Positions 27,954 to 37,159 are shown, numbered from the stretch's first letter. The stretch is DNA of 64,000 nt from Peptostreptococcus russellii (GCF_900110295.1 NZ_FODF01000002.1:186001-250000), one strand, 5' to 3'. Notes: generated by a model from the sequence alone, not told the origin. Program-made: numbers and translations.

Positions 27954-29255
27954 CTACTTTAATATTTCTTCTACAATCGGTATTGCATCTACCTCTGTAT
28001 CTGAGAATGAGAATGTATTATAGAATTCTTCTATCCAATCTTCCTTTAATTCTTCATCATGATAAACAGTACATAAAAGATCTCCCTTAGATACCTTATC
28101 ACCCTTCTTTGCATTCATCTTTAGACCTACTGCATAGTTTATAGAATCTTCCTTAGTAGCTCTTCCTGCACCTAAATGCATTGCAAGGATTCCTAACTGC
28201 ATTGAGTGTATGTTTGATACAAATCCATCTTCTCTTGACTTCATTTCAGTTACAAACTTAGACTGTGGAAGAAGTTTTGTATTCTTAATTTGTTCAACAT
28301 TTCCACCCTGAGCTTCTACCATCTGTAAGAACTTTTCAAATGCCTTACCTGATGATATAGCTTCTTCTAACATCTTTCTTGCTTCTTCCTTAGTATCTGC
28401 AACCTTGCCCTGCATTAACATTATTTCCCCTGCACACATACAAAGTTCAGTAAAGTCCTTAGGACCTTCTCCCTTTATAGTTTCTACAGCTTCTTCTACC
28501 TCAAGGGCATTACCTATAGTATTTCCTAAAGGCTGATTCATATCTGTAATCATAGCCATTGTATTTCTTCCTAATCTATTTCCTATAGATATCATTGCAC
28601 TAGCAAGCTTTTTAGCATCTTCTACTGTCTTCATAAAGGCACCTTCACCGAATTTAACATCAAGTAATATTGTATTAGATCCAGATGCAAGTTTCTTAGA
28701 CATTATTGATGATGCTATAAGTGGTATAGCATTTACAGTTGCAGTAACATCTCTTAGAGCATAAAGCTTTTTATCGGCAGGAACTAGTTCTCCAGTCTGT
28801 CCAATTATCGCAAGACCTATTTCATCTACCTGCTTTTTAAATTCATCTTCAGTAAGGAATATATTTAAACCGTCTATTGATTCAAGCTTATCAAGAGTAC
28901 CACCTGTATGTCCAAGTCCTCTTCCTGACATTTTAGCAACCTTTAGTCCGCAAGCTGCAACCATTGCACCTAAAGCCATTGAAGTCTTATCTCCAACTCC
29001 GCCTGTAGAGTGCTTATCTGCCTTTATTCCTTCTATACAAGATAGATCTATTACATCTCCGCTATTCATCATTGCTTCTGCAAGTGTAGCTGTTTCTCTT
29101 TCGTCCATTCCGTTAAACACTATTGCCATTAAAAGGGCACTTGTCTGATAATCAGGTATACTTCCGTCAGTAACCCCATCAATCCAGAACTGTATTTCTT
29201 CATCTGTTAAAGCCTGATTTGTTTTCTTCTTTTCTATTATATCTGTAAATCTCAT
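27954..29255 (-). CDS. deoA: Pyrimidine-nucleoside (thymidine) phosphorylase
   Basis: A 433-residue enzyme cleaving thymidine, deoxyuridine or uridine with phosphate. Signature positions include DKHSTGGVGDKTSMALG and KMSGRGLGHTGGTLDKLESI, both in the substrate and phosphate site. The frame opens far upstream at 29351, but the ATG at 29255 (MRFTDIIEKK) matches the family start. The ribosome site is unusual: AGGAGG lies 22 bases upstream, with a CCGG-GAAA-CCGG hairpin between, and a weaker GGAG lies at the base of that hairpin. Related to the deoC-deoB-nupC genes upstream, 524 bases away. Confidence 0.95.
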   Translation of the reverse strand: MRFTDIIEKKKTNQALTDEEIQFWIDGVTDGSIPDYQTSALLMAIVFNGMDERETATLAEAMMNSGDVIDLSCIEGIKADKHSTGGVGDKTSMALGAMVAACGLKVAKMSGRGLGHTGGTLDKLESIDGLNIFLTEDEFKKQVDEIGLAIIGQTGELVPADKKLYALRDVTATVNAIPLIASSIMSKKLASGSNTILLDVKFGEGAFMKTVEDAKKLASAMISIGNRLGRNTMAMITDMNQPLGNTIGNALEVEEAVETIKGEGPKDFTELCMCAGEIMLMQGKVADTKEEARKMLEEAISSGKAFEKFLQMVEAQGGNVEQIKNTKLLPQSKFVTEMKSREDGFVSNIHSMQLGILAMHLGAGRATKEDSINYAVGLKMNAKKGDKVSKGDLLCTVYHDEELKEDWIEEFYNTFSFSDTEVDAIPIVEEILK

Positions 29256-29718
29256 AATATTTTCTCCGGTTTCCCGGCCTCCTTTATAAAAATTTAAATA
29301 ACGATTTCCCAAAGCTAAATAATAACAATTTCGAATTATTATTTTAATCAATAAGCTTTTGTTAAAATCTTTATATTATTCCTTTTTAACTCTTTAAAAT
29401 TTTCCAATTATTTTAAAAATAATAAAAATAGTTTTAAAGAGAAATGCCGCAATCTCTTTATTTTAATATACACTTTTTTATTTAATACTTTTTTAATATA
29501 CTTTCATATTTTAGAATTTACTTATCTTTTCATTGTCAATAATATTAATCTTTGTGAATTTTTATACACGACATAGTATTCTCAATTGATATCATAAATC
29601 CCACTATATAAATTGTTTTATATAATCTATATATATGACATACTGAATATTTTACTTTTTTTATACATTTTAGATCTTTAATTATACATTTTTATTGGTT
29701 TTTATTTCAGAAAATCCA
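29256..29718. other. Upstream region of deoA, no gene seen
   Basis: Very AT-rich. It contains a GNRA-type hairpin in the deoA leader (29266-29277) and a stem AAAGAGA / TCTCTTT at 29435-29460 that could terminate or attenuate transcripts. No protein-coding frame or RNA family is recognised. Confidence 0.5.
29266..29283 (-). promoter_or_regulatory. deoA ribosome site with hairpin in the spacer
   Basis: On the minus strand AGGAGG (29278-29283) is followed by CCGG-GAAA-CCGG (29266-29277), a GC stem closed by a GNRA tetraloop, then 10 bases to the ATG. Excluding the hairpin, the spacing to the ATG is about 10 bases. Confidence 0.5.
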
Positions 29719-29747
29719 TCCCCTCGGCTAAAAAACCGAGGGCTGAA
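29706..29747. repeat. GC-rich bulged hairpin after nupC
   Basis: Stem CCCTCGG / CCGAGGG with an A-rich loop, extended by TTCAG / CTGAA with a 10-base bulge on one side. It lies 33 bases after the nupC stop and may be its terminator, but no T-run follows directly on the minus strand. The GC-rich bulged shape resembles ends of IS200/IS605-type elements; no transposase is near. Confidence 0.45.
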
Positions 29748-29779
29748 TTTCTTATTTTGGTTAAAATTTTCTACTATAA

Positions 29780-30982
29780 CTATATCAACATTAATAGACC
29801 AACTATTAGAGAAGAAAGTAAACTTACACAGAATCCTCCTACCATACCTCTAATACCTAATCTTGCTAGAGTTGACTTCTTTTCTGGGCAAAGTATAGCT
29901 ATACCTGATACACACATACCTATACTTCCCACATTGGCAAAACCTGCTAGTGATATACAAAGCATTAATGAAGTTCTAGGATCCATTCCTGCTAGTATTG
30001 GAGCAAGCTTTCCATATGCAACGAACTCATTAAGTACAAGCTTAGTACCTAAAAGTTCTCCAGCCTTTAATACATTTCCACCATCAAGTCCCATAAAATA
30101 TCCTATTGGAGCAAATATATAAGATAGTATTCCTTCTAGTGAAACACCGAAGTTTCCTAATATACCATTTATTAGTGCAACTATAGATATAAATGCTATA
30201 AGTGCAGCACCGATAGCAAATGCCATCTGCATACCGTCCATAGCTCCTGAAGAAAGAGCATCTATAACATTTTCATTCTTACCTTTTCTATCCATCTTTA
30301 CTTCACCGATTTCATTAACCTGTTCAGTCTGTGGACAAATTATCTTAGAAATAATTACTGATCCAACTGGAACTAATGTTGAAGCAATCAGTAAAGCTTC
30401 CATTGGTATACCTAAAGCAACATATCCTGCTATTATACTTACTGACATACTTCCCATACCTGAAACAAGAACTAACATGATTTCACTATCTGTCATTAGT
30501 CCAAGATACTTACTTACTAGTATTGGAGAGTCTGTCTGTCCAAGGAACATATTTGCTACGGCAACAAAACTTTCAACTTCTGAAGTCTTGAATACCTTGC
30601 CAAGTAACCATCCTAACTTAGAAACTATAAATCCTAGCACTCCAAGATAGTAAAGTACACCTACTAAACCAGAGATGAATACTATATTACCTAGTGTCTG
30701 GAATGCAAATATAAATCCTGTTGGAGCTGTTGGAAGTCCTAATGAACCAAATACGAACTGTATACCTTCACTACCATATCCTAATACTGAAGCAACTCCG
30801 TCACTTACTTTAGAAATTACTGCTCTACCTGCTGGTACTTTTATTATTAGGGCAGCTATAATAAACTGAATAATAAAAGCCTTTAGAACCTGCTTCTTGT
30901 CAACAGCTTTTCTGTTATACGAGAATAGGTACATTAGCGCAAGTATTAATATAATACCTACAATATTTAATAAAACCTTCAT
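29780..30982 (-). CDS. nupC: Concentrative nucleoside transporter NupC family
   Basis: A 400-residue membrane protein of the CNT family (nucleoside with H+ or Na+ symport). Typical stretches are FVAVANMFLGQTDSPILV, GMGSMSVSIIAGYVALG, GEILGTKLVLNEF-like GELLGTKLVLNEFVAYG and LCISLAGFANVGSIG. It follows deoB by 51 bases with GGAGGTTTT before its ATG, supplying nucleosides for the deo enzymes. Confidence 0.94.
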   Translation of the reverse strand: MKVLLNIVGIILILALMYLFSYNRKAVDKKQVLKAFIIQFIIAALIIKVPAGRAVISKVSDGVASVLGYGSEGIQFVFGSLGLPTAPTGFIFAFQTLGNIVFISGLVGVLYYLGVLGFIVSKLGWLLGKVFKTSEVESFVAVANMFLGQTDSPILVSKYLGLMTDSEIMLVLVSGMGSMSVSIIAGYVALGIPMEALLIASTLVPVGSVIISKIICPQTEQVNEIGEVKMDRKGKNENVIDALSSGAMDGMQMAFAIGAALIAFISIVALINGILGNFGVSLEGILSYIFAPIGYFMGLDGGNVLKAGELLGTKLVLNEFVAYGKLAPILAGMDPRTSLMLCISLAGFANVGSIGMCVSGIAILCPEKKSTLARLGIRGMVGGFCVSLLSSLIVGLLMLI

Positions 30983-31033
30983 AAAACCTCCTGGTGATTT
31001 TTTAAATCCCTTTTTTATTTTTTATATTATTTT

Positions 31034-32221
31034 TTATTTAATAACCTCTTTTAAAAAACTTTTGCCAGAAATTTGTCCTGGAGTATCGAATATTTCTGAT
31101 ATTGTCTTAGCTATATCAGAAAAACTATCTCTAGTCTTAAGATCTACACCTGCTTTTATATTCTTTCCATAAATAAGCATTGGTGTATGTTCTCTCGAAT
31201 GATCTGTACTTGGAGTCGAAGGGTCACAACCATGATCTGCGGTTATAATTACAACATCATCATCTTTCATCTTTCCTATCATTTCTCCAAGCTGCTTATC
31301 AAAGTCTGTTGCTGCCTGAGCATATCCTTCTACATCATTTCTATGTCCATACTTCATATCGAAGTCAACAAGATTTACAAAACATAAACCATGGAAATTT
31401 TGATCCATTAATCTAAGTGTAATGTTCATTCCATCTGTATTGTCCTTCATCTTGTTAGTTGACTGAATACCCTTACCAGCAAATATGTCATATATCTTAC
31501 CTACACCTATTGTATCCAATCCCTTTTCAACCATTTCATCCATTACTGTTCTCTGTGGAGGAACTAATGAATAATCGTGTCTATTAGGAGTTCTCGTAAA
31601 GTTTCCTTCTTCACCTACAAAAGGTCTAGCTATTACTCTACCTACACCTAATCTATCTCCTTGAAGAAGTTCTCTTGCTATTTCGCAGTACTTGTAAAGT
31701 TCAGGAACGCTTACAATTTCTTCATGTGCAGCTATCTGGAATACAGAGTCTGCAGAAGTGTAAACAATTAAATCTCCTGTTTCCATGTGATGTTTTCCAT
31801 AGTCTCTAATTACATCTGTACCTGAATATGGCTTGTTACATACACACTTTCTTCCTGTTCTCTTTGAAAATTCTTCAATAAAATCTTCTGGAAAACCATT
31901 TGGGAATGTTGGTAAAGGACTGTTTGATACTATCCCTGCTATTTCCCAATGTCCTATTGTTGTATCTTTACCCTTAGAAGCTTCTTTCATTCTTGCAAAA
32001 CTTCCTATAGGAGCAGATACTTCCTTTCCTAATTCAACACCTTCTATATTGAATAGACCCATTTTCTGTAACCATGGTGTGTTGTACTTTTCTGATTTGA
32101 CGATTGCCGCTAAAGTATTGCTACCTTCGTCTCCATATTCCTTTGCATCAGGTAATTCACCTATACCATAGCTATCTAAAACTATAAGGAATACTCTTTT
32201 TATCTTATCAGTATTTGACAT
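31034..32221 (-). CDS. deoB: Phosphopentomutase
   Basis: A 395-residue metalloenzyme of the alkaline phosphatase fold that converts (deoxy)ribose 1-phosphate to the 5-phosphate. Metal-site motifs are FLIVLDSYGIGELPDA, DTIGHWEIAG, and ITADHGCDPSTPSTDHSREHTP. The ATG has no ribosome site at normal distance; GGGAGG lies further upstream with a hairpin between (see the separate entry). Lies between deoC and nupC. Confidence 0.96.
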   Translation of the reverse strand: MSNTDKIKRVFLIVLDSYGIGELPDAKEYGDEGSNTLAAIVKSEKYNTPWLQKMGLFNIEGVELGKEVSAPIGSFARMKEASKGKDTTIGHWEIAGIVSNSPLPTFPNGFPEDFIEEFSKRTGRKCVCNKPYSGTDVIRDYGKHHMETGDLIVYTSADSVFQIAAHEEIVSVPELYKYCEIARELLQGDRLGVGRVIARPFVGEEGNFTRTPNRHDYSLVPPQRTVMDEMVEKGLDTIGVGKIYDIFAGKGIQSTNKMKDNTDGMNITLRLMDQNFHGLCFVNLVDFDMKYGHRNDVEGYAQAATDFDKQLGEMIGKMKDDDVVIITADHGCDPSTPSTDHSREHTPMLIYGKNIKAGVDLKTRDSFSDIAKTISEIFDTPGQISGKSFLKEVIK

Positions 32222-32229
32222 ATTATTTC

Positions 32230-32264
32230 GAGTTATAGCCTCTAATTGCTTAACTCTTCCTCCC
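32230..32264 (-). promoter_or_regulatory. deoB ribosome site separated from the start by a hairpin
   Basis: Reading the minus strand, GGGAGG (32259-32264), then AA, then an inverted repeat GAGTTA / TAACTC with a 15-base loop (32230-32256), then 8 bases to the ATG. Without the hairpin the spacing is about 10 bases. An AGAGG in the loop is the only nearer purine-rich stretch. Confidence 0.45.
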
Positions 32265-32292
32265 TTCGTAATGTATTTACTTTCGGTTAGAT

Positions 32293-32961
32293 TTAATATT
32301 CTCCCTTTGTATCCATACCCTTAAGCATCTTTACAGCAGAACTTGTTCCTATTCTATCGCATCCTGCTTCTATAAAAGCTATTAAATCTTCAACAGACTT
32401 TACTCCACCTGCTGCCTTCATCTTTACATTTTCGCCAATATGTTTCTTGAATAATAGTATATCTTCCATAGTTGCTCCAGCTGTACCAAATCCAGTAGAT
32501 GTCTTTATATAGTCAGCTCCTGCATTTGTAACTGCCTTACACATAGCTATTTTTTCTTCTTCTGTTAAATAACAAGTTTCGATTATTACTTTTAAGATAT
32601 GACCCTTACAAGCATTCTTCAAAGTTCTTATTTCTTCTTCAACTTTATCGAAGTCTCCATTTTTAACATCTGATATGTTGACAACCATGTCGATTTCCCC
32701 AGCACCATCTGCTAGTGCATCTTCAATTTCCTTAACTTTTGATCCAGTTGAGTTGTATCCTAGAGGGAATCCTACTACTGTACAAACATTCAGCTTATCT
32801 CCGTACTTTTCCTTTATTCTCTTTATATATGACTGTGGAACGCATACAGAAGCAGTTTTGTATTCAACCGCTTCATCGCAAAGAAGTTGGATATCTTCCC
32901 AAGTTGCAAATGCCTTTAACTGTGTGTGATCGATGTGACTTAATATTGATTCTTTATTCAT
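32293..32961 (-). CDS. deoC: Deoxyribose-phosphate aldolase
   Basis: A 222-residue class I aldolase that splits deoxyribose 5-phosphate into acetaldehyde and glyceraldehyde 3-phosphate. The Schiff-base lysine is in the motif GADYIKTSTGFGTAGAT, and the second Lys in VKMKAAGGVKS. The frame opens at 33003, but the ATG at 32961 (MNKESILSHIDHTQL) follows AAAGGG at a good distance and fits family length. First gene of the deoC-deoB-nupC group. Confidence 0.95.
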   Translation of the reverse strand: MNKESILSHIDHTQLKAFATWEDIQLLCDEAVEYKTASVCVPQSYIKRIKEKYGDKLNVCTVVGFPLGYNSTGSKVKEIEDALADGAGEIDMVVNISDVKNGDFDKVEEEIRTLKNACKGHILKVIIETCYLTEEEKIAMCKAVTNAGADYIKTSTGFGTAGATMEDILLFKKHIGENVKMKAAGGVKSVEDLIAFIEAGCDRIGTSSAVKMLKGMDTKGEY

Positions 32962-32986
32962 TTTATAACCCTTTCCCGACCTCAAA

Positions 32987-33019
32987 TGTTTGTGTTCAAA
33001 CAATCACTTTTATAGTATA
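32987..33019 (-). promoter_or_regulatory. Probable deoC promoter with operator-like inverted repeat
   Basis: A perfect inverted repeat TGTTTG-tgtt-CAAACA (32987-33002) lies just downstream of a possible -10 TATACT (33014-33019 on the minus strand), so it overlaps the likely start of transcription, 26 bases before the deoC ATG. The divergent DeoR-type gene makes it a candidate operator. The -35 is weak. Confidence 0.45.
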
Positions 33020-33421
33020 AACACATTGAGACCTTTTTGTAATATGATTAACACAATTTGTATTAGTTTTTTACTATAATAATTATCGTTTTTTTCTATA
33101 ATTATTTTTATAGTATGGTTTTCCTAAATGCTAAATCTTGTGTCCTTTGATTTAAGTTTTATTTTATTAAAAATTTTATCAATCTATAAATTATAATACA
33201 CTTTTGTTTTATGTTTGTCAACGTTTTTCTGTGCGAACTTTAACATTTTTTTCTATTTTCTTTTGAACTATCACTTTTATAACAAAAAAATCTCCCTTTT
33301 CTCACAAAATATGATATAATATATATATCTTTTTAAATACTTAAATATATAATAATCTATGTAATATATATTCTCCCCGAATTTTATATTATATGGATAG
33401 AACTTGTAAGGAGGAGACAAC
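33020..33421. other. Divergent promoter region between deoC and the DeoR-type regulator
   Basis: AT-rich. A TATAAT lies at about 33315 for the regulator. A stretch TGTCAACGTTTTTC near 33210 partly resembles a catabolite-control site but has several mismatches. No gene seen. Confidence 0.5.
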
Positions 33422-34216
33422 TTGTCTAAAAAGGAAGATAGAATAAATGGCCTCGTGACCATTTTAAAAGAATCCAACGGTGCTTCAGTAAAAGAGCTTG
33501 CCGCTGAATTCGGTGTTTCTGAAATGACTATCAGAAGAGATTTAAAGGAACTTGAAGAAAGAAATATCATCGACAACTTCTATGGTGCAGCTGTTTTTAA
33601 TCCTAGAGAAGATAATCCCTTAAATCTCAAAGATGAGAATGAAATGAACTATACTATTAGTGAAAATTCTCATCTTATGGAGTTTGAAAAAAATAAAATA
33701 GGAAAAAAGGCAGTTGAATTCATTGAAAATGACGATGTAGTTGCCATAGATGTCGGTACTACCACTGAAAAACTTGCTCAGAATATAGATGATGACCTTA
33801 GTTTTACAGCGCTTATTTTTAGTGCAAATAATCTTATTCATCTTTTAGGAAAACCAAATGTTGAAATCGTCCTGCCAGGTGGTTCATTTCATAGAGATAC
33901 AGGAATGTTTGAATCATTGGAAGGTTTATCTATAGTAGACAATACAAGAGCTACTAAGCTTTTCCTTTCAGCAGCAGGAATTCACGATAGATTAGGTCTA
34001 ACTTGTGCCTATCCATATGAAGTTGCCGCAAAAAAAAGAGTGATAAAGAATTCTTTAGAGGTAATTCTATTAGCTGATTCCACAAAGTTCGGTAATGTTT
34101 CCCCAGCGTTTATATGTGATATCGATTGTGTGGATAAAATAATTACAGACTCAGGCATAAGCGAAAAATGGATTAAAATAATTAGAGAAAAGGGAATAGA
34201 ATTAATTATTGTATAA
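33422..34216 (+). CDS. DeoR/GlpR family transcriptional regulator
   Basis: A 264-residue repressor of the DeoR family: N-terminal winged helix-turn-helix (VKELAAEFGVSEMTIRRDLKELEE) and a C-terminal sugar-phosphate-sensing domain with IDVGTTTEKLAQNI, VLPGGSF and LADSTKFGNVSPA. It starts at a TTG behind GGAGGAGACAAC. Divergent from deoC, so it probably controls the deo genes with deoxyribose phosphate as signal; this is inferred from context. Confidence 0.92.
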   Translation: MSKKEDRINGLVTILKESNGASVKELAAEFGVSEMTIRRDLKELEERNIIDNFYGAAVFNPREDNPLNLKDENEMNYTISENSHLMEFEKNKIGKKAVEFIENDDVVAIDVGTTTEKLAQNIDDDLSFTALIFSANNLIHLLGKPNVEIVLPGGSFHRDTGMFESLEGLSIVDNTRATKLFLSAAGIHDRLGLTCAYPYEVAAKKRVIKNSLEVILLADSTKFGNVSPAFICDIDCVDKIITDSGISEKWIKIIREKGIELIIV

Positions 34217-34285
34217 ATAAGTTATACTAGCTGCTTATTAATCTCCTTTACTCTGGAGTATGATAATAAAAACCATAATATAAAG

Positions 34286-34323
34286 ATAGGGTGTCGAACT
34301 TGAATCGATACCCTATTTTTATA
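34286..34323 (+). terminator. Terminator of the DeoR-type regulator
   Basis: Stem ATAGGGT-G-TCGA with its complement (one G-U pair), 7-base loop, followed by TTTTTAT, about 70 bases after the stop. Confidence 0.85.
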
Positions 34324-34455
34324 TTTAACAATATTGTAGCATTCACTCTATATTTTATATTAATTTTATACTTTGTATAGATTCATTATATTTTCTATAA
34401 ATTCTCTATCTTTATTAATTTTACATTTACTAAGAACTGTTAATATTCCATCTCT

Positions 34456-35283
34456 TTACTTATATTTTAGTTTATAGAGATCTTTTCTTAAATGCTTTAA
34501 AAGAGGCAATTGTTCTCTTATTTCATAAACTCTTTTTCTATCTATATCTGAATAAATAATTTTTTCATCTGTATCTGCATTTTCTAAAACCTTCCCCCAA
34601 GGATCAACAATCATGGAATTTGCATAAGATACATAAGACTGACTTTCATCTCTTGCTGGAGATGCTGCTGCCATATAAATCTGATTATCCACAGCCCTCA
34701 TTCTTAGGGATATTTCCCAATGAGCAGGTCCAGTTGTCATATTAAATGCAGCAGGAAGAGCCACTAGTTCTGCTCCCATTTCAGATAATATTCTAAAATA
34801 CTCTGGAAATCTTACATCATAACATATTGCTATTCCAATTTTACCAAACTTTGTATCTACTACTGTAAAATCTTTACCCGCTGTTAAAACATCACTTTCC
34901 TTAAAATATTGACCACCCTTGATATTTATATCAAAGAGATGTATCTTTCTGTGACGCCCTATTACTTCTCCAGACTCATTATAAACGTAGCAAGTATTAA
35001 ATATACTATCTCCTTCTTTTTCAGGTATAGAACCCGCCACAAGAACTATAGAACACTCCTTTGCAATTTTCATCATTTCTAAAGATGTTTCTCCTGGAAA
35101 TTCTTCTGCATATACAGGAAAAGATGAATTATTATAAGGAGAATTAAAAATTTCAGGAAGTATAACTAGGTTGGCACCTTTTTGGGCAGCCTCTCTTATC
35201 ATATCTTTTGCCTTAGATATATTTTCTTTTTTATTATCTGTTACTTTCATTTGAACTACTGCTAATTTATACTTTTCTATCAT
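34456..35283 (-). CDS. Carbon-nitrogen hydrolase, omega-amidase/Nit2-like
   Basis: A 275-residue nitrilase-superfamily enzyme. The catalytic triad is visible: Glu44 in ILPEIFNSPY, the Lys in HRKIHLFD and the Cys in IAICYDVRFPEYF. The sequence around these fits the Nit2/omega-amidase branch, which hydrolyses alpha-ketoglutaramate and related products, but the substrate is not certain. ATG after GGAGGAAGTT. It stands alone. Confidence 0.88.
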   Translation of the reverse strand: MIEKYKLAVVQMKVTDNKKENISKAKDMIREAAQKGANLVILPEIFNSPYNNSSFPVYAEEFPGETSLEMMKIAKECSIVLVAGSIPEKEGDSIFNTCYVYNESGEVIGRHRKIHLFDINIKGGQYFKESDVLTAGKDFTVVDTKFGKIGIAICYDVRFPEYFRILSEMGAELVALPAAFNMTTGPAHWEISLRMRAVDNQIYMAAASPARDESQSYVSYANSMIVDPWGKVLENADTDEKIIYSDIDRKRVYEIREQLPLLKHLRKDLYKLKYK

Positions 35284-35442
35284 AACTTCCTCCTATCAAA
35301 TTTTTATCTCTTGACTCTATCTTAATACATTAAAAGCTATTTATCCACATACTTCAACTTTTTTCTTAATAACTTTTATATATACATTGAATTTTATATG
35401 AAAATATATTTTTTATATTTACTTTTTTATTTGAAATAAAAA

Positions 35443-35472
35443 AATAGCACTACGAACTTCGCAATGCTATTA
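35443..35472 (-). terminator. Terminator of the NlpC/P60 gene
   Basis: Stem AATAGCA / TGCTATT with inner pairs around CGAA / TTCG, followed by TTTTTTTATTTC on the minus strand, just after the stop. Confidence 0.8.
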
Positions 35473-35489
35473 ATATATTCATTATTTAA

Positions 35490-37025
35490 TTAAGCAAATC
35501 TTCTAGCACCTAGACAGTTTACCCATCTTTCTGATAAGCTTGATATCTTTACATATTCTGGTCTACTTGCTGTACCACTTGCATGGATAAACTTTCCTTC
35601 TCCAAGGTATATACCAACATGACTTGTTCTACCATTACCCATTGTATCAAAGTATAGTAAGTCTCCAGCCTTTGCCTGACTAACTGCTACTCCTGTACCA
35701 GCCTTTGCCTGATCTCTAGATACTCTAGGTATATCTATACCTAATGCATTCTTGTAAACATACTGAGTAAATCCTGAGCAGTCAAATCCTGCAGTAGTTG
35801 TTCCACCCCAAGAGTATTTAACACCTAATAGAGACTGAGCAACATCTACTACCTTCTGAGCAGCTTCTGTTGATCCCTGATTAGCAACCTGAGAATTAGA
35901 AGTTGTAGTTTCAGCTGATTCCTTTATATTTGTTACAGAATCGCTGCTAGTCTTAGTTATGTAGTTTGCACCAACATATCCTATACTTCCATTATCAAGT
36001 TTAACCTTGTACCAGCCGTTTTCTTCACCTATTATATTAACTACTGAATTATTCTTTAAAGTTGTTAATACTGAAGTGTTAGTTCCTGCACCTGCTCTAA
36101 CATTAAGACCTACAGAACTGTTTACCTTACCCTGATTAGTCTTAGCAGCTTCCTGAGAAACTACAGTTTCTTCTGCCTTAGGATCATCTTTTGAAGTATC
36201 CTTTGAAGCATCCTGTTCAGGTTTCTTATTATAGTCTGTTATATTTGTCTTGTCTTCTTCTTCAGTTAAGTCTATGTACTTACCATTAGCCCAACCAGTT
36301 GTTCCATCATTAAGAACTACCTTTACCCAACCGTTAGGAGCTTTTTCAACAACCTTAAATATTTCTCCCTTGTATATTACAGAAGATACACCATTAGAAA
36401 CTGATGGACCCACTCTAACATTCAAAGCAGCTGTTGAGTTAAGCTTACCGTTTGAAGTAACCTTAGCTGGCTGATTAGCATCCTTACTTGATTCCTTTAT
36501 GTACTTGCTTCCATCTACATTTTCTTCCTTTACTGAACTATTCTGTGCAGAATTGGCTTCTGTATTTACATTGTTGTTTGTTGTAGATGCATTATTGTTA
36601 TTTGTTGTATTTGTATTATTGTTATTTGTTGTATTTGTATTATTTACTGCGTTATTTTCATTATTTGTTGTCTGGTTATTTGCTTCAGTTGTGTTTTCAG
36701 TCTGAACATTCTGGTTTGCTTCAGCTTGTGAATTAGCATCATTAGTCTGTGCTGTTTCCTTATTATCTTCTCCAGATACATAATATCCACTTACCCAACC
36801 ATTCTGTCCATCTTCAGTCTGAACCTTAGTCCATCCATCCTTAGTCTCCTGAACCTGAAGATTTGCTCCAGCCTTTAATTCTGAGACCTTATTTGAAGTT
36901 GCGCTTGGGTCCTGTCTTAGGTTTATGTCTGTCGTCGTCTGAGCCTGTTCCATTGCACTGGCGTTAGAAACAGATATCGCTACAGCTGCTGCACCTAACC
37001 CTAATACTGTCATTGCTTTTTTCAT
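35490..37025 (-). CDS. Secreted cell-wall endopeptidase with three SH3b domains and NlpC/P60
   Basis: A 511-residue exported protein. A signal peptide ends near Ala-Ser-Ala (22-24). SH3b wall-binding domains lie at about 30-85, 193-250 and 300-355 (each with INLR, LNVR or GWxxG-type motifs). Residues about 95-175 are a low-complexity Asn/Thr/Glu linker coded by short DNA repeats. The C-terminal NlpC/P60 domain has the catalytic Cys in GFDCSGFTQYVY, and His in SHVGIYLGEGKFIHAS. It probably cuts D-Glu-diamino acid bonds in wall peptides. A good promoter lies upstream. Confidence 0.94.
   Translation of the reverse strand: MKKAMTVLGLGAAAVAISVSNASAMEQAQTTTDINLRQDPSATSNKVSELKAGANLQVQETKDGWTKVQTEDGQNGWVSGYYVSGEDNKETAQTNDANSQAEANQNVQTENTTEANNQTTNNENNAVNNTNTTNNNNTNTTNNNNASTTNNNVNTEANSAQNSSVKEENVDGSKYIKESSKDANQPAKVTSNGKLNSTAALNVRVGPSVSNGVSSVIYKGEIFKVVEKAPNGWVKVVLNDGTTGWANGKYIDLTEEEDKTNITDYNKKPEQDASKDTSKDDPKAEETVVSQEAAKTNQGKVNSSVGLNVRAGAGTNTSVLTTLKNNSVVNIIGEENGWYKVKLDNGSIGYVGANYITKTSSDSVTNIKESAETTTSNSQVANQGSTEAAQKVVDVAQSLLGVKYSWGGTTTAGFDCSGFTQYVYKNALGIDIPRVSRDQAKAGTGVAVSQAKAGDLLYFDTMGNGRTSHVGIYLGEGKFIHASGTASRPEYVKISSLSERWVNCLGARRFA
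36591..36638 (-). repeat. Tandem 24-base repeat coding for the Asn/Thr linker
   Basis: Two identical 24-base units back to back (36591-36614 and 36615-36638), followed by a partial third. Each unit codes in frame for 8 residues of Asn and Thr, so copy number changes would alter linker length without frameshift. Confidence 0.9.
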
Positions 37026-37159
37026 CTAATTCTCACCTCTCGTTATTTTCTATTCCCTATATATTTCCGACTCTTAATTGTCGCTATCTTTTGTTACTAT
37101 TTTTAAATTTTATTTTCGATTTTATAAACTTCCCTCGTGGAAATTTTGATTACATTCTT

